64,000 nt of DNA, taken from positions 8,323,001 to 8,387,000 of the forward strand of contig CAMPEX010000001.1 of assembly GCA_946807835.1 (NCBI GenBank). The letters run 5' to 3'. The DNA is from Ailanthus altissimus. Taxonomy: Eukaryota > Streptophyta > Magnoliopsida > Sapindales > Simaroubaceae. The notes beneath the pieces were generated by a model. It did not search any database. It saw only the letters and a list, made by a program, of their open reading frames with translations, and had not been told where the DNA came from. The position numbers were made by a program, and so were the translations under genes. Below are positions 35,901-49,400 of this stretch, piece after piece. Numbering within the stretch: position 1 is the first letter of the stretch; every line of letters starts with the position of its first letter.

Positions 35901-38900
35901 TGATGGTCTGCCATTGCAATAGCAAAATTTTCATTTTGCTTTCTTCCTTTTTTTCATCATTAGACTTGGAACAAATTCAGAGTTGACCTGTCATGCAAAT
36001 AAAAACTTGAATATAGAATTTGGTAGCATTATCTAGAAACCCTCACATATATTGTAACAAATATATGACAAGACTATAAAGTTCTTTTATTATGAGGAAT
36101 CTATTTAACATGCTTATCTGCAATTTTATGCTTTGTACTAGGATAACCTCAAATTGCAAATGTTTCTTTAGTAGTATAGCTAGAGGATACATCGTTCTAT
36201 GGAATTAGTATTTTGTTTAGTCTTCATCACTTTTGTTGATGGATAGAGAAGGTATGATAGTAAGATAACGAATGGAGGAAAAGAGAAATGAATGGTTATG
36301 TGTATTATTAATGGTGAGTAAAATCTATATGTGCAGCCAAGATATGAAAGGGAATGCAATCATAGTCAATTCATAATCGATAGGCCATACCTGATGACAT
36401 TATGGATTACTATTTAGTTTACCATTTCCCTTCAAATTGGATAATATATATTCTTAAACACATTGCTTGAAATAAAGATCTAGGAAGGTTTCTTTATGCA
36501 TAACTTTTGTGAAAATGTCTCTATGACGATTTTCTGACTTGATATAATATATGGTGTAGCAACTTCTCATGCCAAGAAAATCTCTAAGATAAACTGATAG
36601 CCCACCTCTCTACGTTCAATGCGCTCATGAAACAATGGATTGGTAGCAAAGTATGGTTATCACATAACATCACCATAGGGAAAATCTAGATGAGCTTTTC
36701 CCTTGATCATAATAACTTTTATTTGCTCATTCATTAGAATGATGGTTACAACTTCAACAATGAAATTCTTATCCCTTTCCTTTGCCACAACCTTGACTAT
36801 GTGTAGAGGCTGTCCTCTCTTGTGCCCACCAAAAAGTAAAAGAGAAGATGAGGTAGTCACTATCAAGATGATATGGACAAATAACTTGGAACCAATAAAA
36901 CCAAAAAAAAGAAAAACAATAATACTTTTTCACTTCCATTTTATTTGTAATAACAAGAGAGTAAGCAAAAATAAGCTATATACTAGTCTTTAACATACTA
37001 GATTAAAGGAATTAATTAGAAAGGACAATCTTATAATTTTTGAAGGTGGAATAAAACTTCACAAAAGATTGAGAGCATCGAGAAAGTCAAATTGTAAGAG
37101 GAAGTACTTAGATAGCCAAACTGAGAGAGAGATTGGACACAAAAGGCTTAAATTGGCCCTTCATAGTCCTAATATTTCCTCTATGCTAAATTTTTCCCAC
37201 TTAAACATCGGTGAATATTGTCTCATTTTTGCTGTTTTTGATGGATGATGGTAGCACTAAGCGATAGGTGCAATGTCATGGGTTTTGAGCTTGTAATCGA
37301 CCTAAAAACTAGCTTATTAGGTAAGTTTGTCTACCCAAATTTATTGTATTGATTTACAGAGAGAGAAGGAAGAATAAATTTCTCTTCATTGATAATGAAT
37401 TGCAGAAAACATACAACTTAAATAGGAGAAGATAGGGAAAGGCTAACCCTAGAATTCCATACAATCAAGAATTTATTCTTTCCCTTAATTCTAGGATATG
37501 ATTTTCTTAATTTGTTCAAATCTCTAACAATCAAATCCTAAACATTCCTAATTTACCAACATTAATTATAGAATATGATTTTCCTAATTTATTTAAATCT
37601 TCTAACAATCAAATCCTAACACATTCCTAATTTACCGACAGTCCCTCTCAAGTTGGTGCGAAGATATTTGTTATGCTCAACTTGCTAACCTGAAACTCAA
37701 ATGGTTGTTTCAACAAGCCCTTAGTTAGAACATCTGCAACTTGCTGTGTAGTTGGAACAAATGGAGTATAAATCATTCATTCTTCAAGCTTTTCTTTTAT
37801 AAAGTGTCTATCAATCTCAACATGTTTCGTCCTATCATGTAGAATCGGATTATGAGCGATGCTGATAGTTGCCTTGTTATCACAATACAACTTTATAGGA
37901 AGACTCACTGGCCTCTTAAGTTCTTCTAGAACCCTTTTTAGCCAAACAACCTCAAACATTCCCTGAGCCGTTGACCTGCATTCGGCCTCAACACTACTTC
38001 TAGCAATAACACTCTGCTTCTTGCTCTTCCAAGTGACTAAATTGCCCCATAGAATTGTACAATACCCTGATGTAGATCTTCTATCAGTGATCGAACCTAC
38101 CTAATCAACATCTGTATAGAACTCAATCCCTCTCTTCTCATTTTTCTTGAAGAAGAGTCATTTTCTTGGTGTGCCCTTTAGATGGCGAAGAATTTGATAT
38201 ACAGCTATAAGATGCTTTTCATATAGGGAATGCATAAATTGACTTACTATGCTCACAACGAAAGCAATGTCTGGTCGTGCGTGTGACAAGTAAATCAGTC
38301 TTCTAACTAGTCTTCTGTACATTCTTGTCGATTGGAACACCATCTTTAACCTCTCCAAGCTTAGCATTAACTTCCATTGGAGTGTCAGAAGGTTTGCATC
38401 CACTCATTCCAGTTTCTTTTAAGAGATCTAAAATACACTTCCGTTGTTATACTACAATACCTTTCTTTGATCTTGCCACTTTCATTCCAAGAAAAGACCT
38501 TAGCTAGCCTAAATCTTTAATCTCAAATTCCTTGGCTAAGCTCTGTTTTAGTCTGCTCATCTCTTTTATATCATATCTAGTCAAGATTACATCATTTACG
38601 TAGACAATCAAAACAGAAATCTTGTTTTTAGTAGACATCTTTGTGAAAAGAATATGATCAGATTGTCTTTGGCTGTATTCCTGGCTCTTAACAAACTTTG
38701 TGAATCTCTCTAACCAAGCTCTGGGAGATTGTTTCAAACCATATGGAGATTTTTTTAGCTTGCATACCTTAGATCCAAACTTCTTAGTAAAACCAGATGG
38801 AGGCTCTATATAGACTTCCACTTCTAAGTCTCCATTCAAAAAAACATTCTTCACATCTAACTGATTCAGTGGCCAATCAAGGTTAGCTGCAACAGACAAG

Positions 38901-40381
38901 AGTACTCGAATTGTATTTAGTTTTGCCACTGGAGAAAATGACTTAGAGTAGTCAACTCCATATGTCTGAGTGAAGCCTTTAGCTACTAAATGAGTCTTGT
39001 ATCTCTCCAAAGATTCATCTGAGTTGTACTTCACAATAAATACCCACTTACAACCAACAACCGCCTTACCATCTAGTAGATCGACCTTCTCCCAAGTAGC
39101 ATTCTTTTCCAAAGCTCTCATCTCCTTAAAAATAGCTTCTTTCCACTTAGGAACATTTAGAGCTTCTTGTACACTATTTTGAATGACCACACTAGACATT
39201 TGTGCAATAAAAACACAATAAGAAGATGGCATTTTTATAGGATACAAAATTTGACAAATGATGTTTTGTACAAGACCTTACACCTTTCCTAAGAGCAATG
39301 GAACGATCAAGCTAACTAGAAGAATTTGATTCAGAATTGCCTGGAGAGTACTGTCCGAGAAATTTTTAGTGATATTCAGAGAAAGAAAAAAAGTTTTGAG
39401 ATGGAACTAAAGGCTAACAAACTAGCCTTGAGAGTGACTGCCGGTAGGTGAACAGTTACTGAATAGTGCTGGCGGTGAATGAACAGTGACCAGAAAACTG
39501 TCTAGTGAAATTCCGGCAAGCAGGGAAATGAAAAGAAACCAGCTCTCAGAAAGGGAAGAGAGGCAAAGAATCATAATTTGCTTTGATACTATGTTGAAAA
39601 ATATGAAAAGCGGAAGACTTAGAGAGATTTGAGAGAAAACCGGTAAACATTGGAGAGCTACATTTTTGATATATTGATTTATATCTAAAATGGTTACAGA
39701 ATGAGCCTATATATAGGCTTTAATCCTAAACTAGCTACAATGTAAATACATACATATAAAAGTCAACAATGTCAACTACAATGTGAACGTGTACATATGA
39801 AAGTCAACAATTGTGACTACAAAGTGTAAACAAAAAAATATAATGTCAACAAAACACAATTGCAATTATTATTTTCAACACCCACTACTTTTGATGGATC
39901 TACACCCCATGTGACAATCCTTTAATGGGCTTAAGACACAAGTTTTTGGAAAATGACATTCATATAAGAAATTGGGCTTGCTTTGATACCACTTGTTATG
40001 GGTTAGGTGGTTGCCATCGACCTAAAAGAATGTCCTGTTTGGTGATATTACTTATCCACCCTTATAAGCTCAAGACCAACCCATTTTCTGTATTATGTAG
40101 GAAATGACATCCTGCCCCACATAATTATGCAATGCCCTTGTTATGTTTGGTTCATCCCTTATGGTTCAACTAAGCATGTATTGCTCATTCCCATAACCCT
40201 CAGGGAATCAACATTCCTTTGGCTTTTTTTTTTCCTTAATATATATATATATATATATCTCAGTTGTACTCTTTATTACCAATGAACACAACTACTTAAT
40301 CTGCTTTATGTCTATTAATTTCTCACATTGTCTTGCTTTCTTTGTCTATCAACCTGGTGTAAGCAAGTAATTCCTTTTACC

Positions 40382-40425
<44 letters not shown>

Positions 40426-43400
40426 ACTACAACTAAGCTAAAGTAGAAAAACACAATGATAGTCAAATCATACTTGCAATTTCCTATTTAGTTTTTCTTT
40501 GCTTCTTTGTTGTTGCTCTTCTTTTTGGCTTGGCTGTTTTTACTTTGATATTTTCGTACTTTCTATAGGTAACTGGTGTTGGAATTAATACTGAATGGGG
40601 ATTATTGATGGCAAGTATATCAGAGGATTCTGGTGAAGAGACTCCTTTGCAGGTTTTGTTTAATAATATATAATCATTTTTTGGTGCTTTGTCAATGCTC
40701 CATGAACTTTTTGAGAAGTAGAAGCAAATTTTCTATGATAATCCTGTAGGGAAAGATAAATTTTATTGAATAAAGACTATGAAAAATATGTAAGAATACA
40801 TCCCTATTATAAGGTTTCTTTCTCCCTAAGTTAACACAAATAAGGAAGAGAAATCCTAATTTAATAAGAAAACAATGAATTACATAAGAATCCATTTACA
40901 ACTTTATCAAGAAGATTAAATAGCCAAAATAAAAATTTCTAAAATAAATAAAACTTAATTTTGTTCTACATTAGATCCTTTCAACTTAATAAAAACTTGT
41001 CCTGAAGTTTGAATGAAACAAAAAAAGGATAAAATTTGCATTAAGCATCAATGCATCCAACACATCAAATATGTATCTGTTGCCATTTATTTTCTGTCAA
41101 ACTCAAAAACAACCATTCTTTTTCTTCGTCTTATTTTTGTTAATGATAATTTTGAGGTATCTCAATCTTGCAATTATGAAGCCTTATTAGTTTTCTTTCG
41201 AATTTTCCTAATTTTCGTTCGATCGTAACTGAATTCATTCTACCTTTTTGGCAAGATTTTTTCGAGTATGATTTTCTTTGTTCATTTTGAATTGCTAAAA
41301 CCATCTCCATTGTGTTTTTCTCTGCATCAAGTGATTTGCCTCCAACTTGATTTGCTTGTTCCATCTCAACCTTTTCATTTTAGTTATTTTCTCCTTCAAT
41401 TTTTGGTTCGTCTTGTCAATCAATGCCTCCACTTCTAGCTCTATTGAATTATTTTCTAGAGCTTTGGAAATATTTTTAGGTTGTTGCCTCACGAGCTTGG
41501 AATCGTGGTTAAAGAGCCACTTGTTCCTGTACTACTGTGAACAACAATCCTATCTTCACTACACTAATGACGGGAAATGTCATTGATACTTTGATGCGCA
41601 TGGCTAAACCAAAGATTGAATAATTCCCTCAATTAAGGCCTTTAACCTCTGATCATCATCAGGTTGGTTGCTGCATAAATTGCCATATGCTATAAGGGAC
41701 AAGAACCTGCTTTGATACCACTTCATGAAGAGGAAATAAATAGAATAAAAGAAACTGAAGTATCTAAAGTAATCTTGAGAAAAAGATATATTTTATTGAA
41801 TAAAGACTATGAAAAAACATGTAACAATGCCTCCTTTATAATAGGGTTATTCTTATTTCCTAAGTTAATACAAACAAAGAAAAAGAAAATTATGAATTTA
41901 ATAAGAAAAATGACGATTTAAATATGATACCAAGTACCATTCTTAAAAAGAAGATTTAATAGCCAAAAATAGAAACTTACTACAATAATGAACTTTAATT
42001 CAACATCACTTTTACAGGTACGATTGAATGGAGTTGCAACTTTTATAGGTATAGTAGGCCTTGCTGTAGCTTTTTTGGTACTTGCTGTCCTTTTAATAAG
42101 GTGAGTAAAAATTCACTAAGTACATGTTGCTTTGTTGCGTGTGTTGCATACCATCTTATTAGTTATGATTTGATTTGGAGCTCTTAGGTTCTTTACTGGA
42201 CACACAACAAATGCATATGGAAGTCCCGCATTTGTCAAGGGCCAAACTAGCATTGGTGATGCAATTGATGGAGTCATTAAAATTGTTACCATTGCTGTAA
42301 GTGTAGACATAGATATTTTGTTGTTCCTTCGATAATCACTGGTTGACTAACTCCAGAGCCATTCAGGTTACCATTGTAGTTGTTGCAGTGCCTGAAGGGC
42401 TTCCTTTGGCTGTTACCTTGACGTAAGTTTTCCATTTGGTTCATAAAAAAATATGCTGGAGCTATATCTAATCTACCACATTTTTGGTTTCTATCTTTTA
42501 ACTTTTGTTTTGCACTTGATTCTATGGCAGCCTTGCATACTCAATGCGGAAAATGATGGCTGATAAAGCGTTGGCAAGTTTCATCACCCCACCCCACCCC
42601 ACCCCACCCAATTATTGTTTCTATTGTTTCCTTTTAGTAATTGCTTCTGTTTTAAAAAAAAATTAGTTTTGTAATTTTCCTTTTTAACAACAGTAAAATT
42701 TGCAGGTGCGTAGGCTTTCAGCGTGTGAAACCATGGGCTCTGCAACAACTATTTGCAGTGATAAGACAGGAACATTGACATTGAATCAGGTAGGTGTACA
42801 CACAGAAGGTCTTGTTAGGAGTACCAAGATTTGGAAAAAAAGTCATGGCTTTGTGTGTCTTACATATGACAAACATTGTTGACTTGTTATAAATATGTCA
42901 AGAGTCAAACATCAATTGAATTCTTAAAACTAGGGTTCGAGTCACATAGTAAGACATCAAGGTCATTTATTTATATGGTCTTATCTTTCCCGTTAGATAT
43001 TTTCTATTATTGTTGAGCTACTATCCATCTAGTAGTTTTAAGCTTTAGCGTCTCCTGTAAACAAGAGATCTGGTTGTTGATATAAGATGATTAAACAATG
43101 TTTAAAAAACATAACTCACCAAACTTGTGTCCTGAACTTTTTCATTATCACTTGAGGTCTTTGCTGAATTTACTTCACCTAAAGGTTTAGGGAGGAAATA
43201 AATTTAACTTAATTTCAAGGTGGTAAATTTAACATATATTATGATAAACTTTTGTTACACTTCCATGTTGTCACAGATCCTTTCGGGGGTAAAATCTTGA
43301 CACTTTAGTCCTCTTTTATGGCTCTTACTTCAGTCAAATTTCTTGTATTTTTCTTCTTGAACAATATATTGGAATTTAGGATATTATAAACAAGATATTG

Positions 43401-46400
43401 GAATGTCAAATTTAGGATATTTTTCTTGCTCTTCATGTTTTTAATCAACGTCGTACTTTGATCTTTTAAAGTAAGTTTTATGTTAATATATTTTCTATTT
43501 ATAACTGCATTGTGTTTCTATCACATGTTTGCTTTATGTGTTGTTTGCACTTAGTTAGCAGCACTTTCTACGATCATGTCTTCAAATATCTAGTTTTGAT
43601 TGGTAAAATTTGTCATATTATAGATGACAGTGGTTGAGGCTTTCATTGGAAGAGAGAAGATAAATCCATCAGATGACTCCTCAAAAATGCACCCAGCAGT
43701 TATTTCTCTGTTGAGTGAGGGTATTGCACAAAATACTACAGGCAATGTTTTTGTGCCTAAGGTAAATTTTTTAATGCACTTAAATTTTTGTATGATATCT
43801 AGGGAAGGCTTTTCATCATTTATTTAGGTTCATACAATAGCAGTTTTATGAAAGTTATTGAGTATGCTACATGTGAATGCCATTCATTAACAAATTTTTG
43901 TTCATGGAACCTTTCTTGATAAGGTTTTTCAAATTTTGACAATGTTAAGAAGGCCGTCATGTTTTATTGTCATTAATGTTATCCTTTTCGCTTGCTAATG
44001 ATAATTCTTTTTCATCATAACCTAGAATTTGAGTTTGCTCTCCCAATTTTAATTAATAATCTTTCATTTTATGTTAGAAATCCGAACTTAATATTCAATT
44101 TTATCTATAGATACAATTGTTGAAAGATTTGGTCAAGACGTTCTTCTCACCTTTTGGGGCCCATCTATGCCTAATCCATCCTAAAATACAACTAGGCTCA
44201 AAGATGATCACCGGTGAACTTGGAATTGTTAAGGTCCTTGAACATCAGTGTCAAAGCTCCTTGCGGGAATCCTAGCAACCGACAAAGGTTTAGCATTAGA
44301 AGAACCACCTTGGTATCTAATGATCATTAAGTGTTTCATTTCCTGGGAGGAAATAATCTATTACCATGCTCATGCATTAGTAATTTGTTTGTTGCTCTTT
44401 CGCATGTCAACAACTCCTTTCCTTCCGGACCCATTTTCGAATAATAGCGTCCACATTTCTTAGTTTGTTTTGCCTATCATCAGTAGTAACCAACTACTCA
44501 AACATAGTAATCATTGTGAATTTGGATCCTTACAGGTATTGAACATTAATGTTGAAGCTACTATCATTTGAATCTAGCATTAAGGAGAACTATTATCACT
44601 ACATAATAGCTATCTTTTTCTCTTAAAAGCTCCTCTTCCTGCCCATCATGTGTCTTCTTTTTTGTGTTACTTTCTGGAAGGAGTTTATGACCGCATTTAA
44701 GCATGAGCAAATATTGTTTGTTGATTCTTCATAAGTCAGGAATTCTTTCTTGACCTATTTTAGAATAGTAGGGGGTTTGGGTTTTATTTGGGCCACATGT
44801 GCGGCGAGAGGGAGAGGGTTGCATATACTTGTTTAGCACCATTATCTACGTAATTATTGAATGAGCAAGCACTTTTATAGCTTAAAGATCTTAATTACCA
44901 ATGGCTTTCTTTTGAAAGTTCCATAATCATTGCTCATCATAACCGCTTTGATTGAATAAGTAGATCATTATTAATATCATCATTTTCTGATTTTTATGGT
45001 AGAATATGACCTAACAAGGAAGAATATGATGATTTTAGTGATTGTTTAATAGATAACTTAGTGATACAATATTCAATTTTGCTTCAATTATTCATATAAT
45101 GATTTAAGGAGTATTTTATGTATTTGTAATGATATATAATATTGCTCTCTCAATCTCTCTCTCCCCCTCTATCTGTTTTGGAATGTGTGTGTATCCTATT
45201 GCTTTAAGGTTATCAAATTTTAAGATTTGCAGAATGTTCAATGGGAACTAACAATTGTATTAACTATAAAATTTACAGAAGCAAGTTTCAATTACATTGT
45301 TTTTTTTTTGTTTTGTTCATTCTCAAAAGGTGGGAAAAGGGAAAAAGAAAAATTAAAGATCGAATGATGTGCCAGATATATATGAAAAAATGTTATTTCT
45401 CCGAACATATTATCAGAATAATAATATGCTCTGAGATCACTGTATAAGTATTTAATAAATATGGCTGGTGAAATTTTAAGAGAAAATGAATGTGGGTATA
45501 ACTCTACATTAACATGATCGCGGTATTATTTTGAAACTACTTGGTCACCTATACACTGCCCTTCATTTTTTCATTTAGGAAACTTGGGGTATTACTTATT
45601 GGTGTTGGTTTAGGTTTCTTTGATTTACTAGTAGTAGATTAGGTCTCATTGATTGATGAAATAATGAGATTACGGACTTGTTTTCCCTTAATTTCTCTCT
45701 AATTTTTATTCTTGCCTACACTCTGACATTTGTTCTATATCCTCTTCTCTCTTCTTTTCTCTTGCTAGTCCTACACTAATATGCAAGTGTCGCAGCAGAT
45801 ACTTTACAAGAAATAATTTGTTCTCCTAATACAAGATAGGAACTCCTTGTTGTTCTATAAAGTCTTAGACCTGATTGGGATTATATTTGAGTGTTTATCT
45901 TTGCTTCCCATGGAATGCTGGTAATCATGAGCATTGACTGCATTTATTTATTTTTTATTTCAATCTCCAAGAACATGCTCTGTTTTTTCCAATATTCTTG
46001 TGCTAATTTTTGCCCCCCCTGCTCTTATATATATATATATTGTCTCCCTGCTGAGAGCTTGTCATTGTTGATAAATTATGCTTTTTCTTGTTTTTGATAA
46101 ACCATTAAGCACCGAATTTCTCGTCAAATGTGTTTGCCTTGGCAGGATGGTGGAGAGGTAGAGGTTTCAGGATCTCCCACAGAAAAGGCTATTCTTTCTT
46201 GGGCAGTCAAGGTAACCTTTTTAAGTCTATTACAGTGTTTGTTAAACATGTTTTTCCCTTTTAAGTTGATTTTAGTTATTTAAATCTTTCTTGCAGTTGG
46301 GGATGAAGTTTGATAGTGTCAGATCAGAGACAGTAGTTCTCCATGTTTTCCCTTTTAATTCAGAGAAAAAGCGTGGTGGTGTTGCAGTAAAAAAGGTAAA

Positions 46401-49400
46401 AATTCATGCCTTTCCCTACACTTTTTGAGTTTGGTGTTGGCAGTAATACAATTTTTTTCAATTTCGTTTATTTATGGATTGTCTTATCCTAACATCATTT
46501 CATTATTTTGGCATACCACAGATTAACTCTGAAGTTCATATACACTGGAAGGGAGCAGCTGAGATTGTGCTGGCCTCATGTACAAAATATCTTGACTTGA
46601 ATGGTGATCTGCAATCCATGGATGGAGTTAAGGTTAGAGATAATCATTATCATTATTTTCTTCTGAATGAAATTCTTAGGGGTTTCTACTGTGTTGTAGT
46701 AAAAACTTTAAAAAGGTAAAATGTTTAAACTTACAGAGTTGCTACTGGCATATCCCATAAATTAATATATGCTAAAGATTGATAGTCATTAGCATCGGCT
46801 TTAGTCATACTACTGATAGGGTAATGATAATTTGTTGCATGATTCTATGTATGTCATTACGTATTAATGGTATCCTTTTGTTTGATTTTTGAAAAATAAA
46901 TTAGAATCTCTCTGAAACCAGGAATAGGCTTTGTGATGACAATTTTCTTCTTAAATCCTTCTACAGGATTTTTTTGGTGTTGCTATTGAAGAAATGGCTG
47001 CAAGCAGCTTGCGATGTGTTGCCATTGCATACAGATCATATGAAATAGACAAAGTTCCTTCTGATGAGGAGAGCTTAGATCGATGGGCTTTGCCTGAAGA
47101 TGAACTTGTTTTGCTTGCCATTGTTGGTATAAAGGTATACATCATTTTCACATTATACTATAGTTTTCTGGTTTTGGTTTTCAATGAGTTTGAATGACTA
47201 ATCTTCCTACCGGTTCCTCTTTTTTTCTCTTTATATTTTATTGGAGACGGAGGCGTTGATGTGGGATATCACAGTTTCTTGCGTTGCATTAAATAGCAAT
47301 ATTATTTGTTTTGAATAGTACAGAACATATTGGGAATGCTTATAAATTTCTTGAAGTTTCTATTGCACAGTTTACTATCATCTTTTTTTTTTTTTTGTAA
47401 ATATGAGAATGTATCTTAATACAATTGTTTTTCCATAAGGGATCATCTTATGTTAGTCTTCAAATGTGTCACATCTTTCATTAGATAATTTGGGCACTTT
47501 TGTCAGCATATCTAACAAGCTGATATGGTTCTTTTGATATGCCATTATTTTGATTTTCATCTTGACATCTGTATATGTCTGAATTAGAGCTTGTTTATGT
47601 GCATTGTGTATTGAAGAATCTGAATTATCTCTTATGTTGTGAAATTGTTTTAGCAGAACATGATTTCTAAATGCCCAATTTTGCTTGTGTGCCCTATGGA
47701 TAGCTGTTATTAGAAAAACAATAGTTCAATTAAGTTTGTTAGGTTTTGAGAGTCTCTGAAAAAGGAAAATGTTAGAAGTTTCTGCCCTTGCCTACTTTTC
47801 CATGCCGCGACGTTCTTATTTGGTTTTCATGCTATGTACTCCTGTCCCTTGACGTTCTAAACTTTTCTTTATCGGAACAAGAAACTCCAGTAAAATGCCT
47901 CTAGCTGCAAAGATGCAGAATTGGTTATAAGGTTAACAATATCAAGATTTTTATTTCTTTTTTTTGTTGTTGTTCAGCATAAAGATTGATGGCATTGAAC
48001 ATATATAGAATTAAAATGTTTTATGACCTTAAGTTTAATGTTGTATTCTTGTATAGTTCATTGTAATTTTGTTGATAAGCAGTTTGCCTTGTTCAAACAC
48101 CTCCAATCATGCTATTGTTGTTTTCTTTTGGTCTGTGGACCGAGGTCCTCACTAATTATTTTTATATGCTGATCAACAAAAGTCCCTCACATTCTTTGTT
48201 GATAGGTTTTAAATTGTTGGTGGGAAATATGTTGAACTTTTAGCTGAAAAATTTATTTTCACAACTAGTTATTAGAAAGATTAGTCTTATGAGTTACATC
48301 TATGCTTAAGACACTACTTCTTTCTCACTTCAATGAAAAGAGGTTGTAGATATATTTTTTTAATATATTTGTATGGACACCTGCTTCTTATATGTAAATT
48401 TGTAAATTTATCTTCATTCATGCATGAATAGAAGTTCTGTCAATAACATTATGATATTTATTTGTAGGATCCTTGTCGCGCAGGCGTCAGAGATGCAGTG
48501 CAATTGTGCAAAGAAGCTGGGGTTAAGGTAGCTTCTTACATGTGGAAATTGAATTGTAGGATTTATAACTTGTGACAATGCATGTTGCTTTGAGATCAGT
48601 CTTTCAAGTTGTACTGTCAAGTTTGTATTGTCATCTTAATTCTTTTATTTGGTTAATGTAAGATCTTGATGGGGATGACAGTTGAATATAAATCTTATGG
48701 AAGTAAATTACATGAAAAATGGCTGATGAGAATAATATCTTCGTGAAAGCTCAGGTCCGGATGGTCACTGGAGACAATCTGCAAACGGCAAAAGCAATAG
48801 CGTTGGAGTGTGGTATACTTGCTTCAGGTGCAGATGCTACTGAACCTAACATCATTGAAGGGAAAGTATTCCGTGCATTATCGGACAAAGAAAGAGAACA
48901 AGTTGCGAAGGAAATTACAGTATGTTCTAAACAGCAAGAACTCCCTATATATATATATATAGAAATATAGATGTAAAGATATATATTCCTAAAATCATGT
49001 ACATTAACTATAGATTTACTTGAATCATAAGATTCCTTAACTTCCTGATAATTATGAGTTTATAGCATTATCACTTTTTTTATAAAGATGAATACACAAG
49101 CAACGTTTGGTTATGTATAGGTGATGGGGAGGTCTTCTCCTAATGACAAGCTTTTGCTTGTTCAAGCACTACGTAAAGGAGGGGATGTTGTTGCTGTGAC
49201 TGGAGATGGCACTAATGATGCTCCTGCACTTCATGAGGTTTGTTGTCCTTGTGTCTTTTAACTTGTGAGTCTTGGCACCATGGCTTTATAGATCTAAAAA
49301 CTCATTCTGCTTTGTTAAAGATCTATTGGTAATCACTCGGTCATTTTAGTGCTTTTTACTTGTTCACATGGAATTAGGAGATACATCAACTTTGGGTTTT

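Noticed and set aside
38997..39182. Plus-strand ORF over the copia RT
   Set aside because: Shadow of the minus-strand reverse transcriptase.
43762..46145. Extra exon or transposon in large intron 18
   Set aside because: No LTR, TIR or conserved coding segment could be supported. Flanking exons 18 and 19 join in frame.
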